From NCBI RefSeq assembly GCF_003952725.1, contig NZ_CP032509.1:3496001-3560000 (forward strand): a stretch of DNA of 64,000 nucleotides. The letters are read 5' to 3'. Position 1 is the stretch's first letter, and the number at the start of each line of letters is the position of its first letter. Under the pieces are notes generated by a model, which saw only the letters and a list, made by a program, of their open reading frames with translations, ran no database searches and was not told where the DNA came from. This document shows positions 22,982-30,666 of the stretch, one piece after another. The stretch is from Georhizobium profundi. GTDB taxonomy: Bacteria; Pseudomonadota; Alphaproteobacteria; Rhizobiales; Rhizobiaceae. Position numbers and translations under genes: made by a program.

Positions 22982-23604
22982 TGCAGCCGTCCGAAGACGC
23001 CAAGCGATTGAGAGCGATCGAAGCCCGCATGGGCGACGGCTGCACTCTCACGCTTGTCGTCGAGAAGGACCGCAGCCTCGCCTTGGAAGGCGTGGAGCCG
23101 GCGACCCGCGAAAGCGGACGCATCGCGGTTTTGGACCGTCACGTCGGCCACGGCCTTGCCGAATTCCTAGCCCGTGCTCATGATGACATCTGGTTTCTCG
23201 TCGGCCTCGTCAGGCGGGCCGCCGACCGCATCAAGCGGCTCGAGCGGGAGATTGGCTGGTATCGCAACACGCTTGAATTGGCAGGCCAACCATCGGCCCC
23301 GCCGGCGGACCTTCACGCGCATCGCGATACCAGCCAGATCTCGCACGCGGCTCCCGAGGCCCGGCCAGACGACAGCCGGCACCGAAACTACGCTGCCGAG
23401 GCCTCCATGAAGTGCGACGAGGCCGCCTTCCAGAAATTCCTGTCCGAGCTGATGGAGAAGCCCTGCCCCAACGCCGGAGCAGCCGCCGAGTTGCTGCGCT
23501 GGGCGCTCGCCATCACCAGCCGCAAACACCTCAACACCGACGAAGCCGCAGCCGCCCGATGGCGTCATCTGCGAGCCCGGTTCGAAGCATGGAGAGCACT
23601 ATGA
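22981..23604 (+). CDS. Hypothetical phage protein
   Basis: A 207-residue protein in two parts: an N-terminal half with DAKRLRAIEARMGDGCTLTL and a coiled region (LVRRAADRIKRLEREIGWY), then a linker, then a helical C-terminal part (KCDEAAFQKFLSELMEKPCP). It is coupled to its neighbours by one-base and four-base overlaps. I do not recognise the family. Confidence 0.62.
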   Translation: MQPSEDAKRLRAIEARMGDGCTLTLVVEKDRSLALEGVEPATRESGRIAVLDRHVGHGLAEFLARAHDDIWFLVGLVRRAADRIKRLEREIGWYRNTLELAGQPSAPPADLHAHRDTSQISHAAPEARPDDSRHRNYAAEASMKCDEAAFQKFLSELMEKPCPNAGAAAELLRWALAITSRKHLNTDEAAAARWRHLRARFEAWRAL

Positions 23605-24008
23605 GCTATGAAGCATGGGGCGAGCCAGACGACAGCCCGTTCGAAGCCGCGATTGAGGCCGGTTGGATAGACCCCACCGATCAGACCAAGGCGCTGATCG
23701 ACGTGATGAACGAACGTGATCGGCAGGTGAATGAAGAAGGCTGGTCGAGCGAGCATGATGACTTTCATGTCGATGAAAGTCTCGCGCAGGCCGCTGCTTG
23801 TTACGCCCTGCCCGATCCCGAATTGGTGACACCAGGATGGCCAGCAGGCGCACGCACCCGGCCTCGACTATGGCCGAAAAACTGGGCTGCGACCTGGTGG
23901 AAGCCACAAGATCGCCGGCGCAATCTTGTGCGCGCCGCCGCATTGCTCTTGGCCGAGATCGAGCGGATCGATCGCGCGGATCTCATGGGTGGCCCGAACC
24001 ATGGCTGA
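23601..24008 (+). CDS. dATP/dGTP diphosphohydrolase N-terminal-like protein
   Basis: A 135-residue protein. The pattern VMNERDRQVNEEGWSSEHDD, then LAQAAACYAL, then WWKPQDRRRNLVRAAALLLA and EIERIDRA fits the dATP/dGTP diphosphohydrolase N-terminal family found in many phages (MazG-like, all-alpha). Such proteins may trim nucleotide pools. The acidic metal-binding residues (E..E and E..D pairs) are present. ATG 23601 overlaps the previous stop and the end overlaps the DUF5131 gene by eight bases. Enzyme activity is inferred from family only. Confidence 0.68.
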   Translation: MSYEAWGEPDDSPFEAAIEAGWIDPTDQTKALIDVMNERDRQVNEEGWSSEHDDFHVDESLAQAAACYALPDPELVTPGWPAGARTRPRLWPKNWAATWWKPQDRRRNLVRAAALLLAEIERIDRADLMGGPNHG

Positions 24009-25044
24009 CAAAACCGCTATCGAATGGACCGACGCCACCTGGAACCCGATCACAGGCTGTTCCGTCGTCTCGCCCGGCTGCACCAATTGCTACGCCATGC
24101 GCCTCGCCGGCACCCGCCTGCGCAACCATCCCTCGCGCGCCGGCCTTACGATCGACAGCAAGGCCGGGCCGGTCTGGAACGGCGAGGTGCGCTTCAACGA
24201 GCGCGCCTTGCTTCAGCCGCTGAGCTGGAAGCAGCCGCGCATGATCTTCGTCTGCGCCCATGGCGATCTCTTCCACGAAAGCGTGCCCGACGCATGGATC
24301 GACCAGGTATTCGCTGTCATGGCGCTTGCCCCGCAGCACACCTTCCAAGTGCTGACGAAGCGCTCCGATCGGATGCGGAGCTACGTCAACGGACCTGACT
24401 GGAAGATCCCGATTCTTGGCCGCTTGCCATTAGAGCGCATCCACCTGGAAGCGGCTGCGCACATGGAAGGCGATGGCGGCGTGATGGACGCGCTGAAGGA
24501 TCGCGGCAACGTCTACAGCCTTTATCTCGACGCGCCGTGGCCGCTCCCCAATGTCTGGCTCGGTGTCAGCGTCGAGGATCAGAAGCGCGCCGATGAACGC
24601 ATCCCGGATCTGCTCGCAACGCCGGGCGCGATCCGTTGGATCTCCGCCGAGCCGCTGCTCGGGCGGATCGACTTTTGTCTGACCAGCGGGGCGATGCCGA
24701 TCGCGGACCATCCTTGGAAGAACGGGCCGATCCTGCAGGGCATTGATTGGATCGTCGCCGGCGGCGAAAGCGGCCCTTCGGCCAGGCCGATGCATCCAGC
24801 ATGGGCGCTATCTCTGCGCGACCAATGTGCGGCGGCCGACGTGCCGTTCCTGTTCAAGCAATGGGGTGAATTCCGCCCCTGCACCAAGATCGAATTGAGC
24901 CATGCCTGTGGAGCCACGAAGGTCGAAACGATCGGCGCCAGTGCTGCCTTCCTGTTGAAGGTCGGCAAGAAGCGCGCCGGCCGCGAACTGGACGGCGTCA
25001 TCCACGACGCCTTTCCGGAACCTCGCGAGGTGCCTGCCCTATGA
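24001..25044 (+). CDS. Phage Gp37/Gp68 family protein (DUF5131)
   Basis: A 347-residue protein of the Gp37/Gp68 family. The N-terminus KTAIEWTDATWNPITGCSVV continues into a C-X6-C-X2-C motif (CSVVSPGCTNC) that could bind a metal or Fe-S cluster. Further conserved blocks are LTKRSDRM, VWLGVSVEDQK, IRWISAEPLLG, WIVAGGESGPSARP and VPFLFKQWGE. The family is common in actinophages and Rhizobiales prophages and looks like a radical-SAM relative, but no reaction is established. It is coupled to the gene before by an eight-base overlap. Confidence 0.88.
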   Translation: MADKTAIEWTDATWNPITGCSVVSPGCTNCYAMRLAGTRLRNHPSRAGLTIDSKAGPVWNGEVRFNERALLQPLSWKQPRMIFVCAHGDLFHESVPDAWIDQVFAVMALAPQHTFQVLTKRSDRMRSYVNGPDWKIPILGRLPLERIHLEAAAHMEGDGGVMDALKDRGNVYSLYLDAPWPLPNVWLGVSVEDQKRADERIPDLLATPGAIRWISAEPLLGRIDFCLTSGAMPIADHPWKNGPILQGIDWIVAGGESGPSARPMHPAWALSLRDQCAAADVPFLFKQWGEFRPCTKIELSHACGATKVETIGASAAFLLKVGKKRAGRELDGVIHDAFPEPREVPAL

Positions 25045-25328
25045 GCATCACCCGCCACGATCAGCGCATGCAGATCACCTGCGATGCCTGCCCCGCCGCC
25101 TACCCCAACACCTACGCCGAGGAAGACTTCCGCGTGATGATCGCCGATGCCAAGGCGGCCGGATGGATCGTCCGGAAGATCCCGGCCGCAGCCGCAGCCG
25201 GCCGCGATCGCGACACCAGCGACCTTTTCGGCAAACCGCCACGCATTGCCGGCGGAGCCAAGGCCGAGCCCTACACCCACACCTGCCCCGAATGTGCCAG
25301 CGCCGATCGGCGCGGCTCGCTTGTCTAG
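25041..25328 (+). CDS. Small two-CxxC zinc-ribbon-like phage protein
   Basis: A 95-residue protein with one Cys pair at each end (ITCDACPAAY near residue 13, HTCPECASAD near residue 82), consistent with a zinc ribbon split by an Ala-rich linker. ATG 25041 overlaps the DUF5131 stop by four bases. Function unknown; coupling suggests a partner of DUF5131. Confidence 0.65.
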   Translation: MSITRHDQRMQITCDACPAAYPNTYAEEDFRVMIADAKAAGWIVRKIPAAAAAGRDRDTSDLFGKPPRIAGGAKAEPYTHTCPECASADRRGSLV

Positions 25329-25338
25329 GAGGTTCGCG

Positions 25339-25668
25339 ATGTGTCGCCGCGATGACATCCGAGCCAAGGTGCTCGCCAGTGTGGTGGTCGATGAGGCGAC
25401 CGGATGTTGGATCTGGACTGGCCCGACCTCAGGCGAGAGCGGCCGAGGTGCTGGTTATCCGCGAATGACCCTCTCGGGACAAACCGTGGCGGTCCACCGC
25501 GTGATGTTCACGAACGAGCACGGCTATGTCCCCGGAAAGAAGCAGATCGATCACAAGTGCCGAAATCGGCTTTGCGTGAATCCGGACCCCGATCATCTCG
25601 AAATGGTGACACATAAGCGAAACCAGATGCGTCGCGCCTCGGCGCGCCGATTGGAGGCCGCGAAATGA
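25339..25668 (+). CDS. HNH endonuclease, HNH_3 / homing type
   Basis: A 109-residue protein with a full HNH motif: CWIWTGPTSG, VHRVMFTNEHGYVPGKKQID then HKCRNRLCVNPDHLEM-like residues (here NPDPDHLEMV, with two residues inserted). A strong AGGAGG at 25327-25332 sits six bases before the ATG. HNH_3 proteins are often free-standing homing nucleases in phages. It lies between the rightward operon and excisionase. Confidence 0.87.
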   Translation: MCRRDDIRAKVLASVVVDEATGCWIWTGPTSGESGRGAGYPRMTLSGQTVAVHRVMFTNEHGYVPGKKQIDHKCRNRLCVNPDPDHLEMVTHKRNQMRRASARRLEAAK

Positions 25669-25703
25669 ATTGCGCTGCGCCGCCGAGCCATTCGGGATTT
25701 CCG

Positions 25704-25718
25704 CTCCTGCGAGAGGAG
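25704..25718 (+). promoter_or_regulatory. Hairpin at the excisionase ribosome binding site
   Basis: CTCCT-GCGAG-AGGAG: the right arm is the ribosome binding site of the excisionase (ATG 25729). The stem is only five pairs. Confidence 0.42.
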
Positions 25719-25728
25719 TTCTTCAGCC

Positions 25729-26028
25729 ATGCGTGAGCTGCTGACGCCTGAGGAGGCAGCATTTCGCCTCAGGGTATCGACCAAGCATCTGCGCCAGATC
25801 ACGCGCACTGGCGCGCTGCGCTACGTGAATATAGGCTGCGGCGATAAGCGCCCCACCCGGCGTTACACGGCCGAGGATCTGGAGGCCTTCCTGGAAGGGA
25901 GAACAGAGACGTGTCAGTCTACCGCCGCCCCGGCCAGGAAGAGTTCACGTACGACTTCGTGCGGAAAGGTCGTCGATTTTCTGGACCGACAGGCGCGACC
26001 GAAGAGAGGCACGCGCGTCGAGTCCTGA
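25729..26028 (+). CDS. Excisionase / MerR-type HTH protein
   Basis: A 99-residue protein with an HTH_17-type DNA-binding domain (LLTPEEAAFRLRVSTKHLRQ, then RRYTAEDLEAFLEGR). These small winged-helix proteins act as recombination directionality factors for tyrosine integrases. Its 3' third overlaps the integrase gene by 118 bases in another frame, so the two are tightly linked. Confidence 0.82.
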   Translation: MRELLTPEEAAFRLRVSTKHLRQITRTGALRYVNIGCGDKRPTRRYTAEDLEAFLEGRTETCQSTAAPARKSSRTTSCGKVVDFLDRQARPKRGTRVES

Positions 26029-27086
26029 AAGATAAGATCAAGCTTGCCGAGGCCGAGATGGCCCGCGAGGCCGAATTCCTCTCTGCCGGACCGATGAAGG
26101 TAGACATCGCCTTCTCCCGCTACTGGAACGAAGTCGGCCAGCATTCGGCCACGGCCGCAGATCTCTTCGATTATCTGGGATGGCTTCAAAAGCAGATCGG
26201 CCCAGCCAAGCGGCTGGACGAAATCACCAGCAACGTTGTCGCTGATCTGATCGCCCGCAGGCGTGGCGTCGCAATCGTCGACAAGGAAGGCAACTTCAAG
26301 CGCTGGCCGGCCAATGCGACCGTCAACCGCGCCGTCATCGATCCGCTGCGAGCTGTTCTCTTCCGGGCGCGCGACGTCTGGGATGTGCCCGTCCGTGGAA
26401 TCAACTGGAAGAAGCTTACGTTGTCCCGTCCGCAGGAACGGGTGCGTGAGGCACGGCCGGACGAAGAGGCAGCGATCGACGCGGCCATGCGCGACGATTA
26501 TGCGCCGGCGGTCCGCTTTGCTCTGATGACAGGATGCCGTCGCGCCGAGATCGTCGGCCTGATCTGGCCGAGGGTCGATTTCTTCAGCCGGCAGTTCACG
26601 GTGATCGGCAAAGGCCGTCGCGGCCAACAGAAGGCGCGCGTCATTCCCATGACCGACGAGTGCCATGACCTTCTATGGAGCCTGAAGGATCACCATCCCG
26701 AAGCCGTCTTCACCTATGTCGCGGTCAAGACCAGGCGACAGGAGGGCATGGTGCGGGAGCGCGGCAGGCGCTATCCGATCACGATTGAAGGCTTCAAGTC
26801 GGCCTGGCGTCGCTACCGGCCGGACACGGTGGAAGACTTCCGCTTCCACGACACGCGCCACACGGCCGCAACCCGGCTGTTGCGGCAGACCGGCAATCTG
26901 CGCATGCCGCAGCTGCTGCTCGGCCACTACGACGTGTCGACGACGGCGAAATATGCCCACGTCACCAACGAGGATCTCCGCACCGGCATGCAAGCGACGG
27001 CCGATGCAGTCAGTCCCACGAAAAATCCCACCGCAGAGGGTGGGATGAAGTCTAAGAAGCTGAAAAATAAAGCCGATCTGGCTTAG
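25911..27086 (+). CDS. int: Tyrosine site-specific integrase
   Basis: A 391-residue tyrosine recombinase. The N-terminal part carries an arm-binding domain (QEEFTYDFVRKGRRFSGPTG) and a core-binding helical domain. Catalytic residues in order: Arg in MTGCRRAEIVG, the beta-hairpin Lys region GKGRRGQQKARVIPM, HDTRHTAATRL, LLGHYDVSTTAKYAH with the nucleophile Tyr. The start is a GTG at 25911 behind GGGAG. The stop is eight bases from the truncated tRNA-Pro (attR), the typical layout. It inserts and, with the excisionase, removes the prophage. Confidence 0.95.
   Translation: MSVYRRPGQEEFTYDFVRKGRRFSGPTGATEERHARRVLKDKIKLAEAEMAREAEFLSAGPMKVDIAFSRYWNEVGQHSATAADLFDYLGWLQKQIGPAKRLDEITSNVVADLIARRRGVAIVDKEGNFKRWPANATVNRAVIDPLRAVLFRARDVWDVPVRGINWKKLTLSRPQERVREARPDEEAAIDAAMRDDYAPAVRFALMTGCRRAEIVGLIWPRVDFFSRQFTVIGKGRRGQQKARVIPMTDECHDLLWSLKDHHPEAVFTYVAVKTRRQEGMVRERGRRYPITIEGFKSAWRRYRPDTVEDFRFHDTRHTAATRLLRQTGNLRMPQLLLGHYDVSTTAKYAHVTNEDLRTGMQATADAVSPTKNPTAEGGMKSKKLKNKADLA
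27021..27046 (-). terminator. Leftward rho-independent terminator inside the end of int
   Basis: On the minus strand ATCCCACC-N6-GGTGGGAT (27046-27025) is followed by TTTTT. It would stop transcripts entering the prophage from the truncated tRNA-Pro promoter. Confidence 0.6.
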
Positions 27087-27094
27087 GGACATTG

Positions 27095-27135
27095 CGTCCC
27101 GAACGAGGTGCGCTACCAGGCTGCGCTACACTCCG
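27095..27135 (-). pseudogene. Truncated tRNA-Pro(CGG), 5' half; prophage attR
   Basis: The minus strand reads the first 41 bases of a tRNA-Pro: acceptor strand CGGAGTG, D-arm, anticodon stem CCTCG, loop TTCGGGA (anticodon CGG), then two stem bases CG, after which the sequence departs from tRNA. The break at the anticodon stem marks the crossover with the prophage. The matching 3' half should lie at the far left end, joined to a phage-borne 5' half. tRNA-Pro(CGG) is the known site of Rhizobium phage 16-3. Confidence 0.8.
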
Positions 27136-27228
27136 ACATGGCCCGAAGGCCCGGTTTCACTAGCGATTTGGTCTAGTCGATGCAAGCCGGAAAATCATCA
27201 TCGGTGGAATTTCCAAGTCCCCGCCCGC

Positions 27229-27687
27229 TCATTCCATCGGTTTGCGCAGCATCAGTGCCGAGCGTTTGCACGTGGCGATCGATTCATCTTTCTGATTGAA
27301 CCCTTCATGCAGGAAGATGACGATCCCGCATTCCGGCCGGGAGCGGCTTTCGCGCATCTCGTGCACCGTCGAACGCACATGGACCGTGTCGCCGTGGAAG
27401 AGTGGACGCGGAAAACGCACCTCGTCCCAGCCTAGATTGGCAACTGTGGTGCCGAGCGTCGTGTCGCCCACCGAAATGCCAACGATCAGTCCCAGCGTGA
27501 AGGCGCTGTTGACGATCCGCTGGCCGAATTCCGTCTGCGTCTGGCAGTAGTGCTCGTCGAGATGCAGCGCCGCCGGATTGTGGGTCATCGCCGAAAACAG
27601 GACATTGTCCATCTCGGTTACCGTGCGCCGGATCGCATGGTCGAACGTCAGGCCGACGCTGAATTGTTCGTAGTAAAGACCCGCCAT
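27229..27687 (-). CDS. MaoC-family dehydratase
   Basis: A 152-residue hot-dog-fold hydratase of the MaoC type. MAGLYYEQFSVGLTFDH opens the domain, and FSAMTHNPAALHLDEHYCQT carries the catalytic Asn/His region corresponding to the R-hydratase D-x4-H motif. GWDEVRFPRPLFHGDTVHVR follows. Such proteins hydrate enoyl-CoA or mesaconyl-CoA-type substrates; the exact substrate cannot be read. It is the first host gene next to attR. The ATG at 27687 has GGAG at a good distance; another ATG is 12 bases upstream. Confidence 0.87.
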   Translation of the reverse strand: MAGLYYEQFSVGLTFDHAIRRTVTEMDNVLFSAMTHNPAALHLDEHYCQTQTEFGQRIVNSAFTLGLIVGISVGDTTLGTTVANLGWDEVRFPRPLFHGDTVHVRSTVHEMRESRSRPECGIVIFLHEGFNQKDESIATCKRSALMLRKPME

Positions 27688-27764
27688 CACGCTCTCCATC
27701 GTCCAATCAAGGCAACAGCCTTAAGCCGTCTGCGCGAAACCGGAAAGTATGGCACGAAGGTATA

Positions 27765-27839
27765 TGGCTGGGGCGCCTGGATTCGAACCAGGGAATGGCG
27801 GTACCAAAAACCGCTGCCTTACCGCTTGGCTACGCCCCA
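27765..27839 (-). tRNA. tRNA-Gln (TTG)
   Basis: A complete cloverleaf on the minus strand: acceptor TGGGGCG pairs with CGCCCCA, anticodon stem GCGGT/ACCGC with loop TTTTGGT gives anticodon TTG, T-loop GTTCGAATC is present, and the CCA end is encoded. Confidence 0.96.
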
Positions 27840-27976
27840 ATGGCGGCTTGCCCGTCGGGCAATGCGACCGTGGCCGGTTTACCTTGATCCCGGCAGGAAT
27901 CAAGAGCGGATCACAAATTTCACAGGATCGATCGTTGGCCGAACGATGCCTCGATAATCTCGCAGGAAGCGACTGT

Positions 27977-28597
27977 TCAGGCCTGGATCACCACGACTCG
28001 GCTGCCGGTCGGGACGCGGTCGTAAAGATCGATCACGTCGTGATTTAGCATGCGCACGCAGCCGCTCGACATGGCCTGCCCGATCGAGCGCGGCTGGTTG
28101 GTGCCGTGGATGCGGAACATGGTGTCGCGGCCGTTGCGGTAGAGATAGAGTGCGCGGGCGCCAAGCGGGTTGGTCGGCCCACCGGGGACGCCGGATGCGA
28201 ATTGCAGATTGCGTGGATCACGCCGAATCATGTTCGCCGTCGGGGTCCAATTCGGCCATTCGGCCTTGCGTCCGACGGTGGCGTTTCCGCGCAGTGCCAG
28301 TCCTTCGCGGCCGACGCCGATGCCGTAGCGCAGCGCCCTGCCCCCGCCGAGCACGTAATAGAGCCGACGCTCAGGCGTGTTCACCACAACGGTGCCGGCT
28401 TCATAATCGCCATCGAACGCGACTTCTTGGCGGCGGAGTTCGGGATCGATCTCCTGCAGCGGCACGGCGTCCAACGGGAAACGCTCCTCCGGCAGCGCCG
28501 CATAGTTCAGCCGGGCCGTCTGATATTCCGACGACGCCGTGCAGGCGCCCAAGAAGAGTGGCATCCCGAAAAGAATGCCTCTGCGTGTGATCGACAT
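27977..28597 (-). CDS. L,D-transpeptidase (YkuD) lipoprotein
   Basis: A 206-residue envelope enzyme. The N-terminus has a lipoprotein-type signal (FGMPLFLGACTASSEY, lipobox LGAC). The YkuD domain includes GTVVVNTPERRLYYVLGGG, RIHGTNQPRSIGQAMSSGCV and RMLNHDVIDLYD, with the catalytic Cys in SSGC. It forms 3-3 cross-links in peptidoglycan or attaches envelope proteins. It is monocistronic between the tRNA and cysNC. Confidence 0.93.
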   Translation of the reverse strand: MSITRRGILFGMPLFLGACTASSEYQTARLNYAALPEERFPLDAVPLQEIDPELRRQEVAFDGDYEAGTVVVNTPERRLYYVLGGGRALRYGIGVGREGLALRGNATVGRKAEWPNWTPTANMIRRDPRNLQFASGVPGGPTNPLGARALYLYRNGRDTMFRIHGTNQPRSIGQAMSSGCVRMLNHDVIDLYDRVPTGSRVVVIQA

Positions 28598-28725
28598 GAC
28601 GCCCCCGAAAAACCTGGTCCCCGTAATCGTTAACTGAATACGGGGTCGTGGTTAACGCTTGGTTTCGATGGAAGCAGTCACTTATCGTTGCCGCTTCCAT
28701 CACGCCGGTCCACCCGCCGGGTTTA

Positions 28726-30666
28726 TTAAAGCAGGCCCTTTGCCTTCAAGGCGGCTTCGATCTCGGCTGCCAGTTCTTCCGGCGTGCGGCCCTTGACGCG
28801 CAGATGCACATCGGCCGAATCCGGGGCCTCGTAGGGCTCGTCCACGCCGGTAAAATGCTTCAGTTCACCTTCGAGTGCGAGCTTGTAGAACCCCTTCGGA
28901 TCGCGCTGCATGCAATCCTGCAAATCGGCATCGACAAAGATTTCGAGGAACGCGTTGTCCCCGGCGATGTCGCGGGCGATCTGGCGCTCTTCGCGCAGCG
29001 GCGAGATGAAGGAGGCCATCACGACCAGGCCGGCATCCGCCATCAGCTTCGCCACATGGGCGATGCGCTGAACCTCCTCGCGACGGCTGGCGGCGTCGAA
29101 GCCAAGCCCACGATTGAGACCCTGGCGCGTATTGGCGCCATCCAGCACGTAAGTGTGGAGGCCAAGGCCGTGCAGGCGTCGCTCGAGCGTGTTGGCGATC
29201 GTGCTCTTGCCCGCTCCCGAAAGTCCGGTGAACCAGAGGATCGCCGGCTTCTGGTGCTTGATGGCGGCGCGGTCCTTCTGCGTCACGTCGAAGAGGCGGT
29301 GCTGGCCAGCAGAGCCACTTGCCTGCGCCGTGATCATGCCGGCCGCAACCGTCTGGTTGGAAATGCGGTCGATCAGGATGAAGGCGCCGGTTGCCCGGTT
29401 GGCGCGATAGGGATCGAAGGCGATCGGCCGCTGGGCAGCAATCGTCACGGTCCCTACGTCGTTCAAGGCGAGCGTGTCGGCCTTCACCTCTTCGAGCTTC
29501 GAGATGTCGATGCGGTTCTGCAGCACGGCCACGGCGGCGGCTGTCTGGTCGGTCTCGGTGCGCAGAATGTACTGGCGACCAGCAACAAGCGCCCGCTCGG
29601 CAAACCAGACGAGGCGCGCATCGAACCGGTCTGCAATCACCGGCGCCGCCTGCGGATCGACCAGCATGTCGCCGCGTGAGCAGTCGACTTCGTCTGCCAG
29701 CACGAAGGTCACGCTCTGCCCATCGCGCGCCTGGTCAAGATCGAGATCGGTGCCGTCAGGCGCCATGGTGACGATGCGCTTGATACGGGTCGTCACGCCC
29801 GATTTCGCCACGGCGACGGTGTCCCCGACCGCAACGCGGCCGGACGCGACCTGGCCCTGGAAGCCACGGAAATTCAGATGCGGCCGGCTGACGAACTGCA
29901 CCGGAAAACGGAACGGCTTGCCAGCGAGATCGTCGTCGACATTCACCGTCTCGAGGTGCCCGAGCAGCGACGGACCGTCGTACCAGGGCATGTTCTCCGA
30001 TGGCTGGGTGACGTTGTCGCCATAGCGCGCCGACAGCGGGATCGCGGTAATCGAGCGGAAGCCGAGCGATGCGGCGAAAATCTCGTAATCGCGCCGGATC
30101 GCCTCGAAGCGCTCCTGCGAGAAGTCGACCAGGTCGATCTTGTTCACGGCCAGCACGATGTGGCGAATGCCGAGCAGCGACGCGATGAAGGAATGGCGCC
30201 GCGTCTGGGTGAGGATCCCCTGGCGCGCATCGATCAGCACGATGGCGAGATCAGCCGTGGAAGCGCCGGTCGCCATGTTGCGGGTATATTGCTCGTGACC
30301 GGGCGTGTCGGCGACGATGAATTTGCGCTTGTCGGTCGCAAAGAACCGATAGGCCACGTCGATCGTGATGCCCTGTTCGCGCTCGGCCTCCAGGCCGTCG
30401 ACGAGCAGCGCGAAGTCGATGTCTTCGCCCGTGGTGCCGTGCTTCCTCGAATCGCGCTCGAGCGCGGCGAGCTGGTCTTCAAAGATCAGCTTGGTGTCGT
30501 AGAGCAGACGCCCGATCAGCGTCGACTTTCCGTCATCCACCGAGCCGCAGGTGAGGAAGCGCAGGAAGGACTTGCTTTCCTGCTTGGCAAGGTAATCGGC
30601 AACGGTTGCGGCGGCATCGCCGGTCGCATCGTTCGTCGTTGCCTCTGAAATCGCTGTGGCGCGCAT
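28726..30666 (-). CDS. cysNC: Bifunctional sulfate adenylyltransferase subunit 1 / APS kinase
   Basis: A 646-residue fusion. The N-terminal GTPase (residues about 35-445) has FLTCGSVDDGKSTLIGRLLY (G1), VADTPGHEQYTRNM (G3) and AVNKIDLVD (G4). The C-terminal APS kinase (from about residue 470) has LWFTGLSGAGKSTIANTLER as P-loop and LDGANTRQGLNRGLGF. Together with CysD it makes APS from sulfate and ATP, driven by GTP, then PAPS. The CysNC fusion is known as NodQ in rhizobia. The start overlaps the cysD stop by one base. Confidence 0.95.
   Translation of the reverse strand: MRATAISEATTNDATGDAAATVADYLAKQESKSFLRFLTCGSVDDGKSTLIGRLLYDTKLIFEDQLAALERDSRKHGTTGEDIDFALLVDGLEAEREQGITIDVAYRFFATDKRKFIVADTPGHEQYTRNMATGASTADLAIVLIDARQGILTQTRRHSFIASLLGIRHIVLAVNKIDLVDFSQERFEAIRRDYEIFAASLGFRSITAIPLSARYGDNVTQPSENMPWYDGPSLLGHLETVNVDDDLAGKPFRFPVQFVSRPHLNFRGFQGQVASGRVAVGDTVAVAKSGVTTRIKRIVTMAPDGTDLDLDQARDGQSVTFVLADEVDCSRGDMLVDPQAAPVIADRFDARLVWFAERALVAGRQYILRTETDQTAAAVAVLQNRIDISKLEEVKADTLALNDVGTVTIAAQRPIAFDPYRANRATGAFILIDRISNQTVAAGMITAQASGSAGQHRLFDVTQKDRAAIKHQKPAILWFTGLSGAGKSTIANTLERRLHGLGLHTYVLDGANTRQGLNRGLGFDAASRREEVQRIAHVAKLMADAGLVVMASFISPLREERQIARDIAGDNAFLEIFVDADLQDCMQRDPKGFYKLALEGELKHFTGVDEPYEAPDSADVHLRVKGRTPEELAAEIEAALKAKGLL

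Noticed and set aside
27765..27839. tRNA-Gln as the phage attachment site
   Set aside because: It is complete, over 600 bases from int, and a truncated tRNA-Pro lies directly after the integrase stop.
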